Assembly: GCA_026874595.1 (NCBI GenBank)
Contig: CM049308.1
Span: 42,353,327-42,417,326 of the forward strand
Direction of reading: 5' to 3'
Length of the DNA stretch: 64,000 bases
Source: Sipunculus nudus
Taxonomy: Eukaryota; Annelida; Sipuncula; Golfingiida; Sipunculidae
Every line of letters starts with the position of its first letter. The stretch's first letter is position 1. The notes below the pieces were generated by a model that searched no databases, was not told the DNA's origin, and saw nothing but the letters and a program-made list of their open reading frames with translations. Shown here piece after piece: positions 14,099 through 25,499 of the stretch. A program made the position numbers and the translations under genes.

Positions 14099-15284
14099 AG
14101 CTAGTGATCTCTTGGTTTTTTTATAGATCCAAATCATAAAACTGAACCTACAAGCAGCAAAAGAGACAATGTTCCATTTTGAATATTTCCAAGTGTTAAC
14201 GAAATGTGCAAGTTTAACCACACTCTGGGGTGCCTGAAAATGAAGTATTGTAGAATATTATGAAAGTGATTTTGTTGTTCAAAGATTAACCGCTGGACTA
14301 TAGCTGAAAGGCATATCAAGATGGGCACTTTAAATACAAAATCTCTACTACTAACATTTTAACTTTGTTTGTCTGTCTACCTTGGACTGCGAATATAATG
14401 ACTTAGTTTGAATGGTGTGCAAATTGAACGAAGGATTTTATATAAATCCTCTTGTAATTTTAGCTTACAAGTTTCATGAGGATCATATTACAATCAGACA
14501 AGGCGTTTTACGACGTTGATTGGTATACCCTAATACCACCTGGTCAAAACAGAGAGGAAACAGGAACCTGTAAAAACCTACATCTTCACAGTACCATGGT
14601 TTTTCTAATATATTAATTTATTTAGAAATGATATTTAGATTTATCTAATCATATTCGCCAACTTTTTGACACACATATTGACTCATTTGCATATGTTAAA
14701 TATTCGGGTGAATTGATCCTTCTGGGATTGGAAAATGAACTAAAAGATTTCATGATATCCTAAACATAACCTACATGTCGAATACCCTATCCAGTAGTCG
14801 TAAATGTCAAGAAAAAAAGTGATTTTTGTCATTTCTTAGACAACAAACTAAGGTTGGTAGGGATAGTTGATATTGTAAGACATCTCACAGCTGACCTGAA
14901 CTGATCCATGGACAAGGGCTTTGTTTTTTTATAAACTTAATAAATTCCACCCAGAGTATGATTGTCTAAATTATAAAATATACGGCTATTATGTCAAACA
15001 TTTCCTAAATAACGTGTTTTATAATTATAACCATACATATATCTTGAAATACTCTCAATATAACATGTGCCAACAAGTTTAAGAATAAAGTCTAAAATTG
15101 GTCAGCTATCTTTAACGTTAAACAGAGCCTCAAGCAGAATCTCAACAGAAAGTGTTTGTGTTACCTTTGGTGAAATATATAGATACAATGATAGACGTGC
15201 CAGATATTATGATTCTACGTCATAATGTCTTAATGGTTACGCCCAGGAAACAAACCCCATTTTCGTCTATCTATATTCATACAT
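14099..15284. other. AT-rich spacer
   Basis: No gene recognised. Near 14344 there is a CTACTACTAACATTTTAACT..TTGTCTGTC stretch resembling starts seen near 21418 and 23014 (see findings). Confidence 0.6.
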
Positions 15285-15640
15285 GATTTTTTATAATAAA
15301 CCTTGATCATGGAAACGGGTATTGGTCGTATATTTTTTGGAACAGAAGTCACATAGGATATTGAAAAAAATATTGTTGATCTGATGGCGTTGTAATTTCA
15401 GTGATTTGCATAATAAAATCAAATGGTACACTGAACACGCAATGCTTTGTTCATAGATAGATTGATTGATCTCTGACCAAGAAAACACAGGTTTAGACAA
15501 AGGGTTTTACCATTTACGAAGACTTTAAGATATCGGGGAAAACGGGGTTTTCCGGAATGCAAACCCTATTTTGCATATTAAACATGTAAAAAACGCACAT
15601 CAACCTCTGACCATGGCAAACCTAGGTGTGAATGCCATAT
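15285..15640. repeat. Diverged copies of the 17.6-18.1 kb interspersed repeat
   Basis: Two to three degraded copies of a phrase set: 'TCTGACCAAGAAAACACAGGTTTAGACA', a TTACCATTTAC..GA stretch, then 'CCCTATTTTGCATATTAAA'. The same phrases recur in the same order at 17560-18125, where they are better preserved. Confidence 0.5.
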
Positions 15641-17559
15641 TTGACAGATTATAATTGTTTGCAGATGAGATATTAAAAGAAACAGGTTTTTCATTAATTT
15701 TCATATTAAAAATTAAAACGTAGAACTTGTTTGTTGTTTGCATAGTTTTATATGAATCTCTAACCCTCATATAAAAGGTCCAGACAGAATGTTTAACCAT
15801 TTTTCATGTGAAGGGTTCTTTTATTGGCTGATACTTACATTATACTTACATTGGCTGCCACCTGCATATTACATATACGTTACATTTCCATATATATGTC
15901 TCCCCGCCGTCCAATGTATAAAACAGAAAACTTGAATATTTTTTTTTCATTTCGGTCAATTTATTTTCCCTTATATGACTATAGACTATCCCTCCCCTAT
16001 GAAACAGATGTAAAGCTGTGTGATATTTACACTGATATGAATTATTTATACTCATACAGATATCATGGACCCGATGTAAGTCTACTATCGTCTTCCTTTG
16101 AGACTTCCCGTATATTTTAAGGTAGAATTTGATGTAGCGTGGAGAAAACATGGCTCAGCACCACACAACTCGTACAACTTGTGGCCTACATTTTTATAGA
16201 CCTACCCTTACATGATAACATGTGCCAAAATCGGTGTTTAAGTTTTGTTTGGTGCTCTGCCACAAGGATGTAATCTGACCGCGGCGAGACAATATTTTCC
16301 GAAAAAGGCGGCGGCCAAATAATATATATTTTCCAGGTCAGACACAGTCAGGCCCTATTTACAAACCGTTTGTGATTTCACCTGTTTTATCATAGATTGC
16401 ATGAAAAGGAAAATCAAATGCCAATTAAGGTCTAGACATGTCTGTAAGATAGTTGTTCCCACGTGTTTTGGCTTAAACTAATCGACCTACGGGAGAAAAA
16501 AGTCAGATTTAATAAGACGGCTCAGCTGGTGGGTGAAGCAGTGAGTTTAGTTTGCTGACATTCCCTGATGTGATGGCGGGCCTGCTTCATCGCTCTGTAG
16601 AGATGAACACATCAAGTGAATGAGCGGGCCGAGTTTCCAGCAGTGTCCAGATTAAGTAAAATATGATGCCTCACGCTCACAAGCCACATGAATCAACAGT
16701 CAGTGGAGATAGTCCACCTTCAGTGTCTGCGGAGGGCGCTGTAGTAATCCTGCACGATACGGGAAATGTTTAAGTCAACTTGTTGGTTTTAACATTGTGG
16801 TCACATGAAGCCTGCTGTAAAGTATTTATAATCCACATTCGGTATAATCGTATTTTGTCTGATACATTTTTACGAGTCCGAGTACTGAGCTCTAAACATC
16901 AAGTAAATTCCAAGTAAAATTGCATATACACATAAAAATGTTTGTTCACAAATACATAATAAAAAACCCACGTCATGGAAATAACCCGCTCTGTCATAGC
17001 AAATACAGTAATTTCCCCTAAATACAGCTTATAGACGGGTCAATATAGGAGTTAACCCGACTAATTACAAGAAATTGTTTTATGGTTATTTTCTGTATTA
17101 TTGGACCAGCTTAACAATATATCAAAGATTACCAAAACTGGTCTTCGGGACAGTTTTTTATTTTCAAAATGGCGTCGAATATGGCAGCCAAGCCCCTCAG
17201 ATGGCCATGAATCATTTAGTTTTCATCACAGAGTTATAATTTTGGTATCTACTAATAGGTTTTTGAGGTCCAGAAATACGTTGGAGTCAATTAAAACTTC
17301 ATTACGTATTTAACTTTATTACTACTGTCTCTCTGATGCACGCCACGATCTTCTCAGAAACAGACAAAATGATATGCCTCTTTCAAATTAGCTGTCTGAT
17401 GTGCTGCTCTTGTTATTTAAGGTGCAGGGAATAACTGTGGTGTCTTTGAAATGTTGTGGCATAATCTCTTCCTCCCAGATACTGAAGAGAATGTTACGCA
17501 ATAGAAATTTTTCTCATTGATGACCCTATCACTTTTAATGGGGCATGCAGTTTGTATAG
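15641..17559. other. AT-rich spacer, no gene recognised
   Basis: Short open frames occur on both strands around 15824-16151 and at 17101-17313, but they overlap each other or lack domains and splice context. A slightly more GC-rich patch (16540-16760) shows no open frame of note. Confidence 0.55.
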
Positions 17560-18125
17560 AAGAAGAGTGGTACTTTGTTTGCAAAATGATTTTTAATTTA
17601 GAAAGTAGAATTTCCATCAATTGTATCCCAAATTTGCACATTATTATTCAGCTAAACCATTTATCACATGGTTTCATTTGAATCTTTGACCTTGAAAACA
17701 TAGGTCTAGACACAATGTTAACCACTTACCATGGTTAGTCTTTGGGATATACGGGAAGAGAGAATTTCCATCAATGGCGGCCCTAATTTGCATATTACTT
17801 TTTTTAATACGATCTAAACCGTTGCTATGATGGTTTGATATGAATCTTTGACCATGAAAACCTAGGTCTAGACACAAGGCTCGACCAACTGTCATGGTTA
17901 GTTCTTGCCTTATTGAAGAAAGTAGAATTGTCATCAGTGGCGGCCCAAATTTGCATATTAAAATTAAAATTAAACCGTTTCTATTATGTTTTTTTTTGAA
18001 TATTTGACCATGAAAACCTAGGTCTAGACACAAAGTATTACCAATTATCATGGTTAGTTCTTGAAATATTGACGAAAGTAGAATTTTCGTCAATGGCGGC
18101 CCTAATTTTCATATTACAAAAATTG
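17560..18125. repeat. About four tandem copies of a 150-160 bp interspersed repeat
   Basis: Each copy has, in order, 'GAATCTTTGACCATGAAAAC', 'CTAGGTCTAGACACAA', 'ACCANTTANCATGGTTAGT', 'AAGTAGAATTTTCATCAATG' and 'GCGGCCCTAATTTGCATATT'. The GACCNTGAAAAC phrase falls near 17690, 17852 and 18000. A 139-codon open frame on the minus strand (17674-18093) is a translation of the repeat and is not a recognisable protein. Confidence 0.75.
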
Positions 18126-18604
18126 CCCAAGGTCGTCGTGGGGACAACCAACCTCAAAAGTATAAGTGGACTACTACCATCACAAATCCATCAAAAACCT
18201 TGTACTATAGACAATTCATAGGTACCCCCTACTGGCAACTCGACAAGAGACGAAGTCATGCATGACTTGGAGCTGGTAATTAATCTGAGATTCTGATGTC
18301 CGGTGGAGTACATGTCGTCGTCCTGCCCAATCAGTTGCGTTTTATTCAGGCTGATTGTGAGTCCACAGGCCTGACAGGTTGCACTGAATTGGTACATCAA
18401 CTTCTGCAGGTCTTCATGTAAAACCAAATGAGTTGGTCACAGTTTTTTACAGTGCCGGTATATATATACACCAACTGAGTGTTATGAATTGAGGAGAAAA
18501 CAAGGAAGCAAAACGGAAAGCATAAAGTACTTCAACCAGGGGGTTGACTGGAGCGATAAACTGTCCTGAAATTTTAGGTTAAAACGATCAAAACTGATTT
18601 TACC
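18126..18604. other. Spacer, no gene recognised
   Basis: Contains a 78-codon minus-strand open frame (18191-18427). Its translation is vaguely like a reverse-transcriptase fragment (a 'FSATCQACGLTISLNKTQ' stretch, the pattern seen after the YADD motif of LINE reverse transcriptases). It may be a scrap of a non-LTR retrotransposon; too short to classify. Confidence 0.4.
18191..18427 (-). pseudogene. Possible LINE reverse-transcriptase fragment
   Basis: The 78-codon frame reads 'LQKLMYQFSATCQACGLTIS' followed by LNKTQ. In non-LTR retrotransposon reverse transcriptases the segment just after the catalytic YADD typically reads 'L..L...F...C..FGL.IN..KT', in which a cluster of aliphatic residues and a Cys precede a conserved Gly-Leu and Lys-Thr. 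The spacing fits. Upstream catalytic YADD is not present in this frame (the frame opens at the Met two residues before LHEDL), and no endonuclease domain is visible nearby. If correct, this is a 5'-truncated, internally decayed fragment; the downstream part loses similarity. The identification is from motif spacing alone. Confidence 0.45.
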
Positions 18605-19345
18605 ATCTGGCATCAATACTGTGTTCATACCATCGGCCCACCGGTATCAACATTTGATTCATATCATCGGCCCACAAGAATCAACATTTGATTCATGCCA
18701 TCGGCCCACAAGTATCAACACCTGAATCGTACCATCGTCCCACAAGTATCAACACTTGATTGATACCATCGGTGACCCGGCATCAACACTTGATTCATAC
18801 CATCGGCCCACAAGTATCAACACTTGATTCATACCAATGGCCCACAAGTATCAAAACTTGATTCATACCATCGGCCCGCAAGTATCAACACTTGATTCAT
18901 ACCTTCGGGGACCCGGCATCAACACTTGATTCATACCATCGGCCCACAAGTATCAACACTTGATTCATACCATCGGCCCACAAGTACCAACTTGATTCAT
19001 ACCATCGGTGACCCGGCATCAACACTTGATTCATACCATGGGCCCATAAGTATCAACACTTGAATCATACCATCCGTCAACAAGTATCAACACTTGATTC
19101 ATACCATCGGCCCACAAGTATCAACACTTGATTCATACAATCGGTCCACAAGTATCAAAACTTGATTCATACCATCGGCCCACAAGTTTCAACACTTGAA
19201 TCATACCATCATCTCAACGACATCAACACTTGATTCATACCATCCGCCCACCGGCATCAACACTTGGTTCATACAAAATTGGTCTGCCGCATCATTCCTT
19301 GGTTCATACAATCGGCTCACTTTTATCTATATTTGGTTTATACAA
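18605..19345. repeat. 34-bp minisatellite array with internal dyad
   Basis: About 20 copies of CCCACAAGTATCAACACTTG followed by ATTCATACCATCGG. A variant starting GACCCGGCATCAACACTTGA recurs every few units. Each unit contains ATCAA-CAC-TTGAT, a small inverted repeat. Copies at the right end (19260-19345) decay progressively (e.g. GGTTCATACAAAATTGG). Confidence 0.95.
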
Positions 19346-22300
19346 ATGGCCAACTAAGAAACTTTCAGCGTCTAAATCACCCGTTCCGGCCCTGTTTAAA
19401 ATCCTCAGTGCAGAAAGACCCCATATTCACTCAATATTGCTCCACGCTGATTTCTTTTTAGATTTATAACCGTATATATGATAAAATCTAAACTTGCTCA
19501 ACATACATGGAAAAAAAGGTCATGGATGAATGATATCTAATACTTATAAAAGGAATTCGGTTCACGTCTGTTCGCAATGTTCTCTAAAACTGCGTTGTGT
19601 ACAATAGTGTGCCTTATATCATTTTAAAGGTAATTATACCCGCAGTGACATAGGCGATATGAGAATAAATAATTTTTAATGTACATATAATTTTGAGTGA
19701 TTTTTCCGTTTTTACTTACAGGCGCAACGGTAAGACCGAGCACAGCCGAACTGTCTTCGACAATGACCGGAACGCATGCATCGTGGTCTTTCAACCTCAA
19801 ACACTACTATTGTTCATATGAATAACGCTTGCTTTCAGTTAGGGATTGAGCCTGTCAGGCCCTTTATTTGAACGAGGCTCTCACCCACGTGCGTGGTCAG
19901 TAAAAGAGAAAAACACATGTTTCTCGCTTTACGAAATGAAGAGTTCAACCCAGGAAGAATAATGACAAAACCTAATTCAAGGTCCCAATTTCACGAACAG
20001 GCGTGGGGTCGGGTGGGAAGGGGTGGGATGGACTGGTGTCTTCGGTTTCAGGCCTCCAAATTTTTCTGATACGATGAAAAAAGGTTGCGGTGGCTGAAAA
20101 TGGGATACGGACCCTCTGCATGGAGTCCCGTTGGGTCCGCTTCTGTTACTTATGAGGTATGCATATTTCTGTTTCTTTCTTCAGGAATAGTTTCCTTGCA
20201 ACGTACATTTAATCAATCTTTCATGTGTTCGTCACATCAACCTTATCTTTATACGTCCAACGATGGAATCCAGTCAAATATCATCGAAAACCTAAATGCC
20301 CCCGCATCTCATTCCGGTTCGCAATGTAAACACCATCACTGACCAGGTCTTCAAGGTAAACATACCGGGGTATAAATCTCTTGCCACGCGGGCAGCCCCA
20401 CAAAACAAATGTTAAAAATATTAGAGCGACTGCGGGATCACTCACGCACTAGGTTATGAGTTTATACGGACGAAAGTAAGTGGCAAAATTAAGATACAAG
20501 CGGCTGGACATAGAAACGTTTTCTGTTCACAGAAGTGTTGTGCCCCAGAGAGGTGCGTTAGTTATTCTGCAGTCGTGCAAAAATGTTTATACATATCTTA
20601 TGGAGACAGTTTCCCACTGAAAACCTATATTTTCTGTTAACTTGTAGAAAAAAAAATGAGCCAACATTTCACACCTCAGATAATAAATCTCCCCAACCCC
20701 GGTAATAAGCCCGGTATACCGGCTCTGTCAGCTAGTAAAATTATAAAACATAAATATATATATAATTACAAAAGAACACTTTTTTTGTGTGTGTTCCTGT
20801 TCTATTCCTGGTGGTCTTTACTTTTAACGTACTGTCCATAAAGAGTTCCTTGTCACGGATAGCCAGAAAACACTGGCGCCTCCGACCTTCACCTAAAACA
20901 TCTAAAATGCTTAGCTCATTGAATCCAAGGTGAGTACCAACACCCCTTAACCTGCAGATCGTCCATGATGTGTGTTATAATACAACTGTTTATGGTTTAA
21001 GGAAGCGGACATTATTTTGTCTAAAGCGGGATTTAAACAAGCGGTGTGGACAGCTTTCGAGACAGATCGAGGTTTCCAGGAGTACAGGGTGTGGCCCCGG
21101 GCCCGCAGAGCTTCATGTGGTAATCAGAGTCCAATTTCCCTGTTCCGAGTTGTTATACCGTCCGAGCAGGTGGTGCCCGCGGGGCTGTCACTTAACCATG
21201 CATTGACCCCATCACCGCACCGAGCACGACGGAAACAGACGGACGGCAAATGGCACCAAACCTGTGGTTCCCGGATGTAAACAGACGGATGCGGACAAAA
21301 TTAACACTGACAGCTAGTACTGCTTCACCTTGTTCCAACTCAATTCAATAATGGTAACGTTAAAAGCTTACGGGCGGGTAGAAAATACCAGGCATTCATG
21401 TTAATTAGTGCCACTACATATATACTACTATAGCGTCCGTTTTTGTCCGTTCGCAACCTTATACCCGTCAGTAGATCCTGGCATATGCCACGCTTAAATT
21501 ATGCAAGAGTTCTTCTTTCTTACTGAATTAGTGTTTAGAATGATACGGTTGCGATTTAATAATATATAAGAAACAAGCTTTTAGAGAAATCTGATCCGTC
21601 AGGACTAAGAAATTCCCTTCAAAGTGAAGCACGGGATGTTTTTATATATCTAACATATACGTCATATAAGTATACACTAAATTGAAAGACAAACCCTGGA
21701 TTAAATGCTATTAAAAAGACTCATACGTTAACGTTATCGGCTCTTGAAAAATGCTTTAATACTTAAAAAAGACTAACATTTTTTTTTTTGTAATTTCTGT
21801 AGTTTCTGAAAATTTTTAACATGCAACAGTTGTATTATCGGTAGCAATAATAAACAAAACAACTAGAATTTTGATAAACAAAATCATAGTGGACAATGGC
21901 CTGATGTAAACTTGGTCCAGGATATAGATATGTATATGCCATCAATTAAAGCAACATAGTAACCGACGCATTTGAAAAACCAGAATTTCCAGAATTATTT
22001 TACCTCACAACGTGGCTCAGATTCCACCGACCCATTTCAACTATTCTGATCAGCTGACGTTTTTCAGGGATTTAGTCAAAAGTAAAAAAAAAGCGACTGA
22101 TCCGGGGCATAAATAACTTGTAGTTAAAACACTGACATTCTTAGTATTCCATTTCGTAACTGTTTAATTTGTGCATAAAACTTTTTCCCCGACGATTTTT
22201 TATTCGGTCTCTAAAAAAGGAAAAATTGATAAATTGTATAACTTCAATCTGTATTCTTTATGAGCAACTGGGCGCTACAAAAAAGTACTGGAGCTGAAGG

Positions 22301-22387
22301 GGGAATCTGTAAAGCCCCTGTTGTATGCCAACAAATTGATTAATATTTATATTATATAGAAGTACATATCAACACGAAGTGACTTAC
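19346..22387. other. Spacer, no gene recognised
   Basis: Mixed composition. 21000-21290 is more GC-rich and holds two overlapping plus-strand frames (20970-21206, 21017-21280) without recognisable domain. A TATATACTACTATAGCG..TTTGTCCG stretch lies near 21418. The rest is AT-rich. Confidence 0.5.
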
Positions 22388-22544
22388 CGAAATGCATTGT
22401 GGTTTTTAAAAGATTACCCTGCACTAAATGTAAAACACAGACACGATGTATATTGACCTCCTCGTGATGTTCATGATGATTATGGTGGATCAATTTTGAA
22501 TTGTCCATTTTGAAAATGCACCGTGTGGATTCGCTGCACAACCT
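22388..22544 (-). CDS. Candidate first coding exon of an unknown host gene
   Basis: On the minus strand a strong acceptor (GTGTCGCTTTCAG, ending at 22545) precedes AGGTTGTGCAGCG, then an ATG at 22508-22506 in good context (TTCAAAATGG). The frame stays open for 40 codons to a consensus donor (TTTCG|GTAAGT at 22387). The peptide begins MDNSKLIHHNHHEHHEEVNI, a His/Glu-rich start, and I do not recognise it. GC/CpG-rich DNA that could be its promoter lies upstream at 22740-22900. What I see is splice-site quality plus start context; the gene call is inference. I could not identify the next exon at lower coordinates. Alternative: chance pairing of good splice motifs. Confidence 0.35.
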
Positions 22545-22739
22545 CTGAAAGCGACACAAAGGTTATAATTGCATAAAACGTTGGTCGCGCGCTCGCGCCG
22601 GAGGGGTTTGCGTTTGCGTTCGATGATGGATTGCTGAGTTGTTTCATCAATATTAGCGAAAACTTAACATTACTCAACATTCTTATCATGTTTTCTCAAA
22701 GAGATTGAGAAAGTTTTAACTAACGTTAATCGTTTTCAG

Positions 22740-22900
22740 CGTTTAAAGTAGTAAACTTCCCCTCGGGTCGTTGTTATTCATACCAACCACGCGCTCCGTC
22801 GTCTTTCGCCCCTGCCGTTTCTCCTCTCGCGGGACACCACGTATTGCTTGGATAGGCCGAGATCCCGAGACTATGCGAGACTACAACTGACATTGTGTCT
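22740..22900. promoter_or_regulatory. CpG-rich patch, possible promoter
   Basis: Within AT-rich surroundings this stretch is rich in CG dinucleotides (CGCGCTCCGTCG, CTCTCGCGGG, TCGGGTCG); 22588-22620 is also CpG-dense (GGTCGCGCGCTCGCGCCGG). It lies just upstream of the minus-strand candidate exon at 22388-22544. No TATA box is evident. Confidence 0.3.
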
Positions 22901-23004
22901 CTGCACAGAACTTCGTCAGAGTACTGAACGAAGCATATCATCATTGTTATAGAGTTGAGTTAGAAGGTCGTATGTATGTTATATATAACGTTATTATTAG
23001 AATG

Positions 23005-23455
23005 TAATCTATCTATATACTACTAAAATTGTCCTGTCTGTATGTTTGTTTGTCCGAGAACTTCCGCAGAAACGGGCCATGAAAGAGGACAAGTTTTGCT
23101 ATCAGCGTCAGTCATATGCCCTAACCTACAGAATGCACACCAACTTGAACCCTCCACTTGCAAACAATTGAATTCCCGGCAACATCATATCCCAGCTTTG
23201 TCGCTAAACATCACAACACTCTCCCCATTGCTGACCTTCACCTTGGCCCATTACCACAAAGAAGTATATATATTGGCTTTGTATCGACCACCAGATGTCG
23301 CTACTTTACGGGTTTCGGGAGTTCTCTTCCTTACGGGCCTGGCCACACAATACGCGGCAATATACGCTTCCTCTGCAACGGGACCCGACAGGTTCCCATT
23401 AGTGAATTATAAAAATGATATGTTAGAATATCATAGAGAGAGACACAAGTAGATT
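23005..23455 (+). mobile_element. Possible Helitron-type non-autonomous fragment
   Basis: Starts with TCTATATACTACTAAAATTG then CTGTCTGTATGTTTGTTTGTCCG. This start resembles canonical Helitron 5' ends (5'-TC followed by an AT-rich TACTACTAAAA block), and related starts occur at 14344 and 21418. A 136-codon frame (23042-23452) runs through it but shows no domain. Near the right end is an inverted repeat ATGATAT-gttaga-ATATCAT (23416-23435) but no clean CTRR terminus. Weak call. Confidence 0.25.
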
Positions 23456-23659
23456 GAAGAGTTTTGTACGTCAAACGGGTCGCGTGTGCATGTTGCATTA
23501 TTTTGACCTGCTGTTTAATTAATATATATGGTCATAACTGAACGACATAGCCATGGCCACCGGTACAAACAACATAGTTGCAACTTTTTGTCTTTTTACT
23601 TATGTCATAAGAATATTGGTTATAGGATTAACAGCAAGATATAAAAAACTAGAATTTTT

Positions 23660-24183
23660 CAGTCTCCCGTCCTTTGTAGTTTGAACATACTTCTCTCCGA
23701 GCTTGAAGGTTCAGTCCATGGATAGTTCTTTACAGTCCAGGATGACCTGCAAGTCTCTGTAGCCCAGGAAACAGTCCGGAATCTGGACCGGGTCTTGTTT
23801 AGCAGGTGACGTTTGAAATATATATTGAAGTTCAATCGCAAGGAAATACTAGTATGCATACGTTGTGAAATACGGTTTACAAGACTATCACTTACATTGA
23901 AAAGGCGTTGGGTAATCAGGTTTGAAAAAAAGTCTTCAGCTTCAGGAGCACCATGAAGTCCCACACAACTATTTGTGATACTTCCACGTGACCTGTTGTA
24001 TGTGCTGGCACATCCTTTAACTTCTTCTTCGTAACAGTACTGTATATTGTCACGGCGCCGTCCATTGCGTCACGCTTAAAGTTTAGCGTTTTTAGCGTTT
24101 GATGACCATGCAGCAGTGTTGCACCCTCAAAGACAGTATAAAGGGATGAGTCCTTTACCATTGTATCTTTTCTTATGTGTAAC
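23660..24183 (-). pseudogene. Unidentified coding remnant or exon cluster
   Basis: On the minus strand an acceptor (ATTTTCACAG ending at 24184) is followed by an open frame of about 87 codons with protein-like composition (for example GAVTIYSTVTKKKLKDVPAH). The frame breaks near 23950, and a second frame continues (GLHGAPEAEDFF). Further down, a third frame near 23730-23790 reads 'GYRDLQVILDCKELSMD' and then meets a stop. That last phrase loosely resembles the first-aspartate block ('VI.DCTE') of DDE_Tnp_4 (Harbinger/IS5-like) transposases. I do not recognise the first part. It could be a broken transposase, or a host exon beside a separate remnant. Confidence 0.35.
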
Positions 24184-24599
24184 CTGTGAAAATATAACAA
24201 ATGAGGATAATTCAGCTCACAACTAATTATATACAATTATAATTTTAGTAATTTGTGTTAATATAACATTCTTTATTTTAATATCAATAGCTTGAGTATG
24301 CTTCATAATAGCCCCACACTTGAGATAATTATTTGTAACCAAAAAAATCAGATAAAGGAACAATACAAGAACATGATATGAAACATTTTTTTTTAAACTT
24401 TTAATCATTCACATTGCACCCAAATAAAGATATGTTTATCTGTAGATTGAAAATTGTTTCTTGTGCATTTGAAATTGCATACAGCGAAAAGAATAATATT
24501 ACTGGTATGGGCACTATTATTGTGACAACAGGTCATTTTTGTATATATTCTGCATCCTTTAATGCATCACGTTTACAATAATAAGGAGACCCTGTGTTG

Positions 24600-24698
24600 A
24601 GGCCGAGCGTGAATATCCCACCGCTCCTCGGCAGAGACCTGATCTCACGACCTCCCGGCTTTGAGTCCTGTGCTCTTCCCCTGAGCCACAGAAACCGG
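24600..24698 (-). repeat. tRNA-like sequence, probably a SINE head
   Basis: On the minus strand TGGCTCAGGGG (24678-24688) matches a Pol III A box, with a well-formed D arm (GCTC-loop-GAGC). About 35 nt on, GTGAGATCAGGTCTC could be a degenerate B box/T arm (GAGA..TCTC). The acceptor stem does not pair and the anticodon arm is poor, so a functional tRNA is unlikely. A tRNA-derived SINE or tRNA pseudogene is more likely. Confidence 0.4.
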
Positions 24699-25499
24699 TT
24701 AATGACATTCAAGTTATAAATTTAAGGACATTGTAGAGTTATTCCTCGAGATATGTAATAAACAGTAATCCGCAACCACCTATTGTATCAAGCTTCATTT
24801 TTTTAAAGTTTTTGCAAATATAAGGAGGCTTTTCTTCTACAGATTTAACATAACCTTCTGGTGGTCCTGTCGGAATTCTCAGCGGCGCTCTAATAAAAGT
24901 TGATGAAGGTGTTTCTCCCACCAAACTCAGTTTCCCAGCCACAAGCATATCTTGCTGGCCGACTCACTGGAGGCGACAAACTGCACCTCCACTTAAGCTG
25001 ACAACCAGGAGCCGCGCGTTGTCTCGGTCTCTGTCACAATTACTATGAAGCATTGGGGCAACTGCCTCACGACGGCCTACTTAATTCTTCTCCGATGTAA
25101 TGGATGCTTCCGGGAGTGTCCCGGAGTCTATGGTCATCTCAGCAACAGAATCTCTGGGGCTCGTTACTCTCCGAGGGGTGGCGGTCTCTAACACACAAGA
25201 AGAAGAAACAGCCTAAGTCTCCTGATATTTGGTGAGTCCCAATTCTCCGTCTGGTGACGCTAACACATCTCCGTACTCGGCCCCTGAATGCATACTTTAT
25301 TTATCTGGTCAGGACTCAACCTACCTGACATCTCCTGTAACATATAGGTTTCAAGTGTTCATTCACTGTAGCATCTGTGGGTGAGCCGCATATCACTGAC
25401 TCAGCCATGTCATGGAATCGTTTAACTTCCTCTACCACCCTTAAAATGAGTTCGGCAGGCATACATTTCGTCTCCCTAAGTTCAGCGAGGTGACTGGCA
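24699..25499. other. Spacer, possible continuation of decayed retroelement
   Basis: Moderately GC-rich (24950-25300) compared with the flanks, which fits decayed coding DNA continuing from the gag remnant to the right, but I find no diagnostic motif (no clear CCHC knuckle or protease). Confidence 0.4.

Noticed and set aside
23042..23452. 136-codon plus-strand frame as a gene
   Set aside because: Overlaps a second frame of similar coding look and lies in a possible Helitron fragment; no domain.
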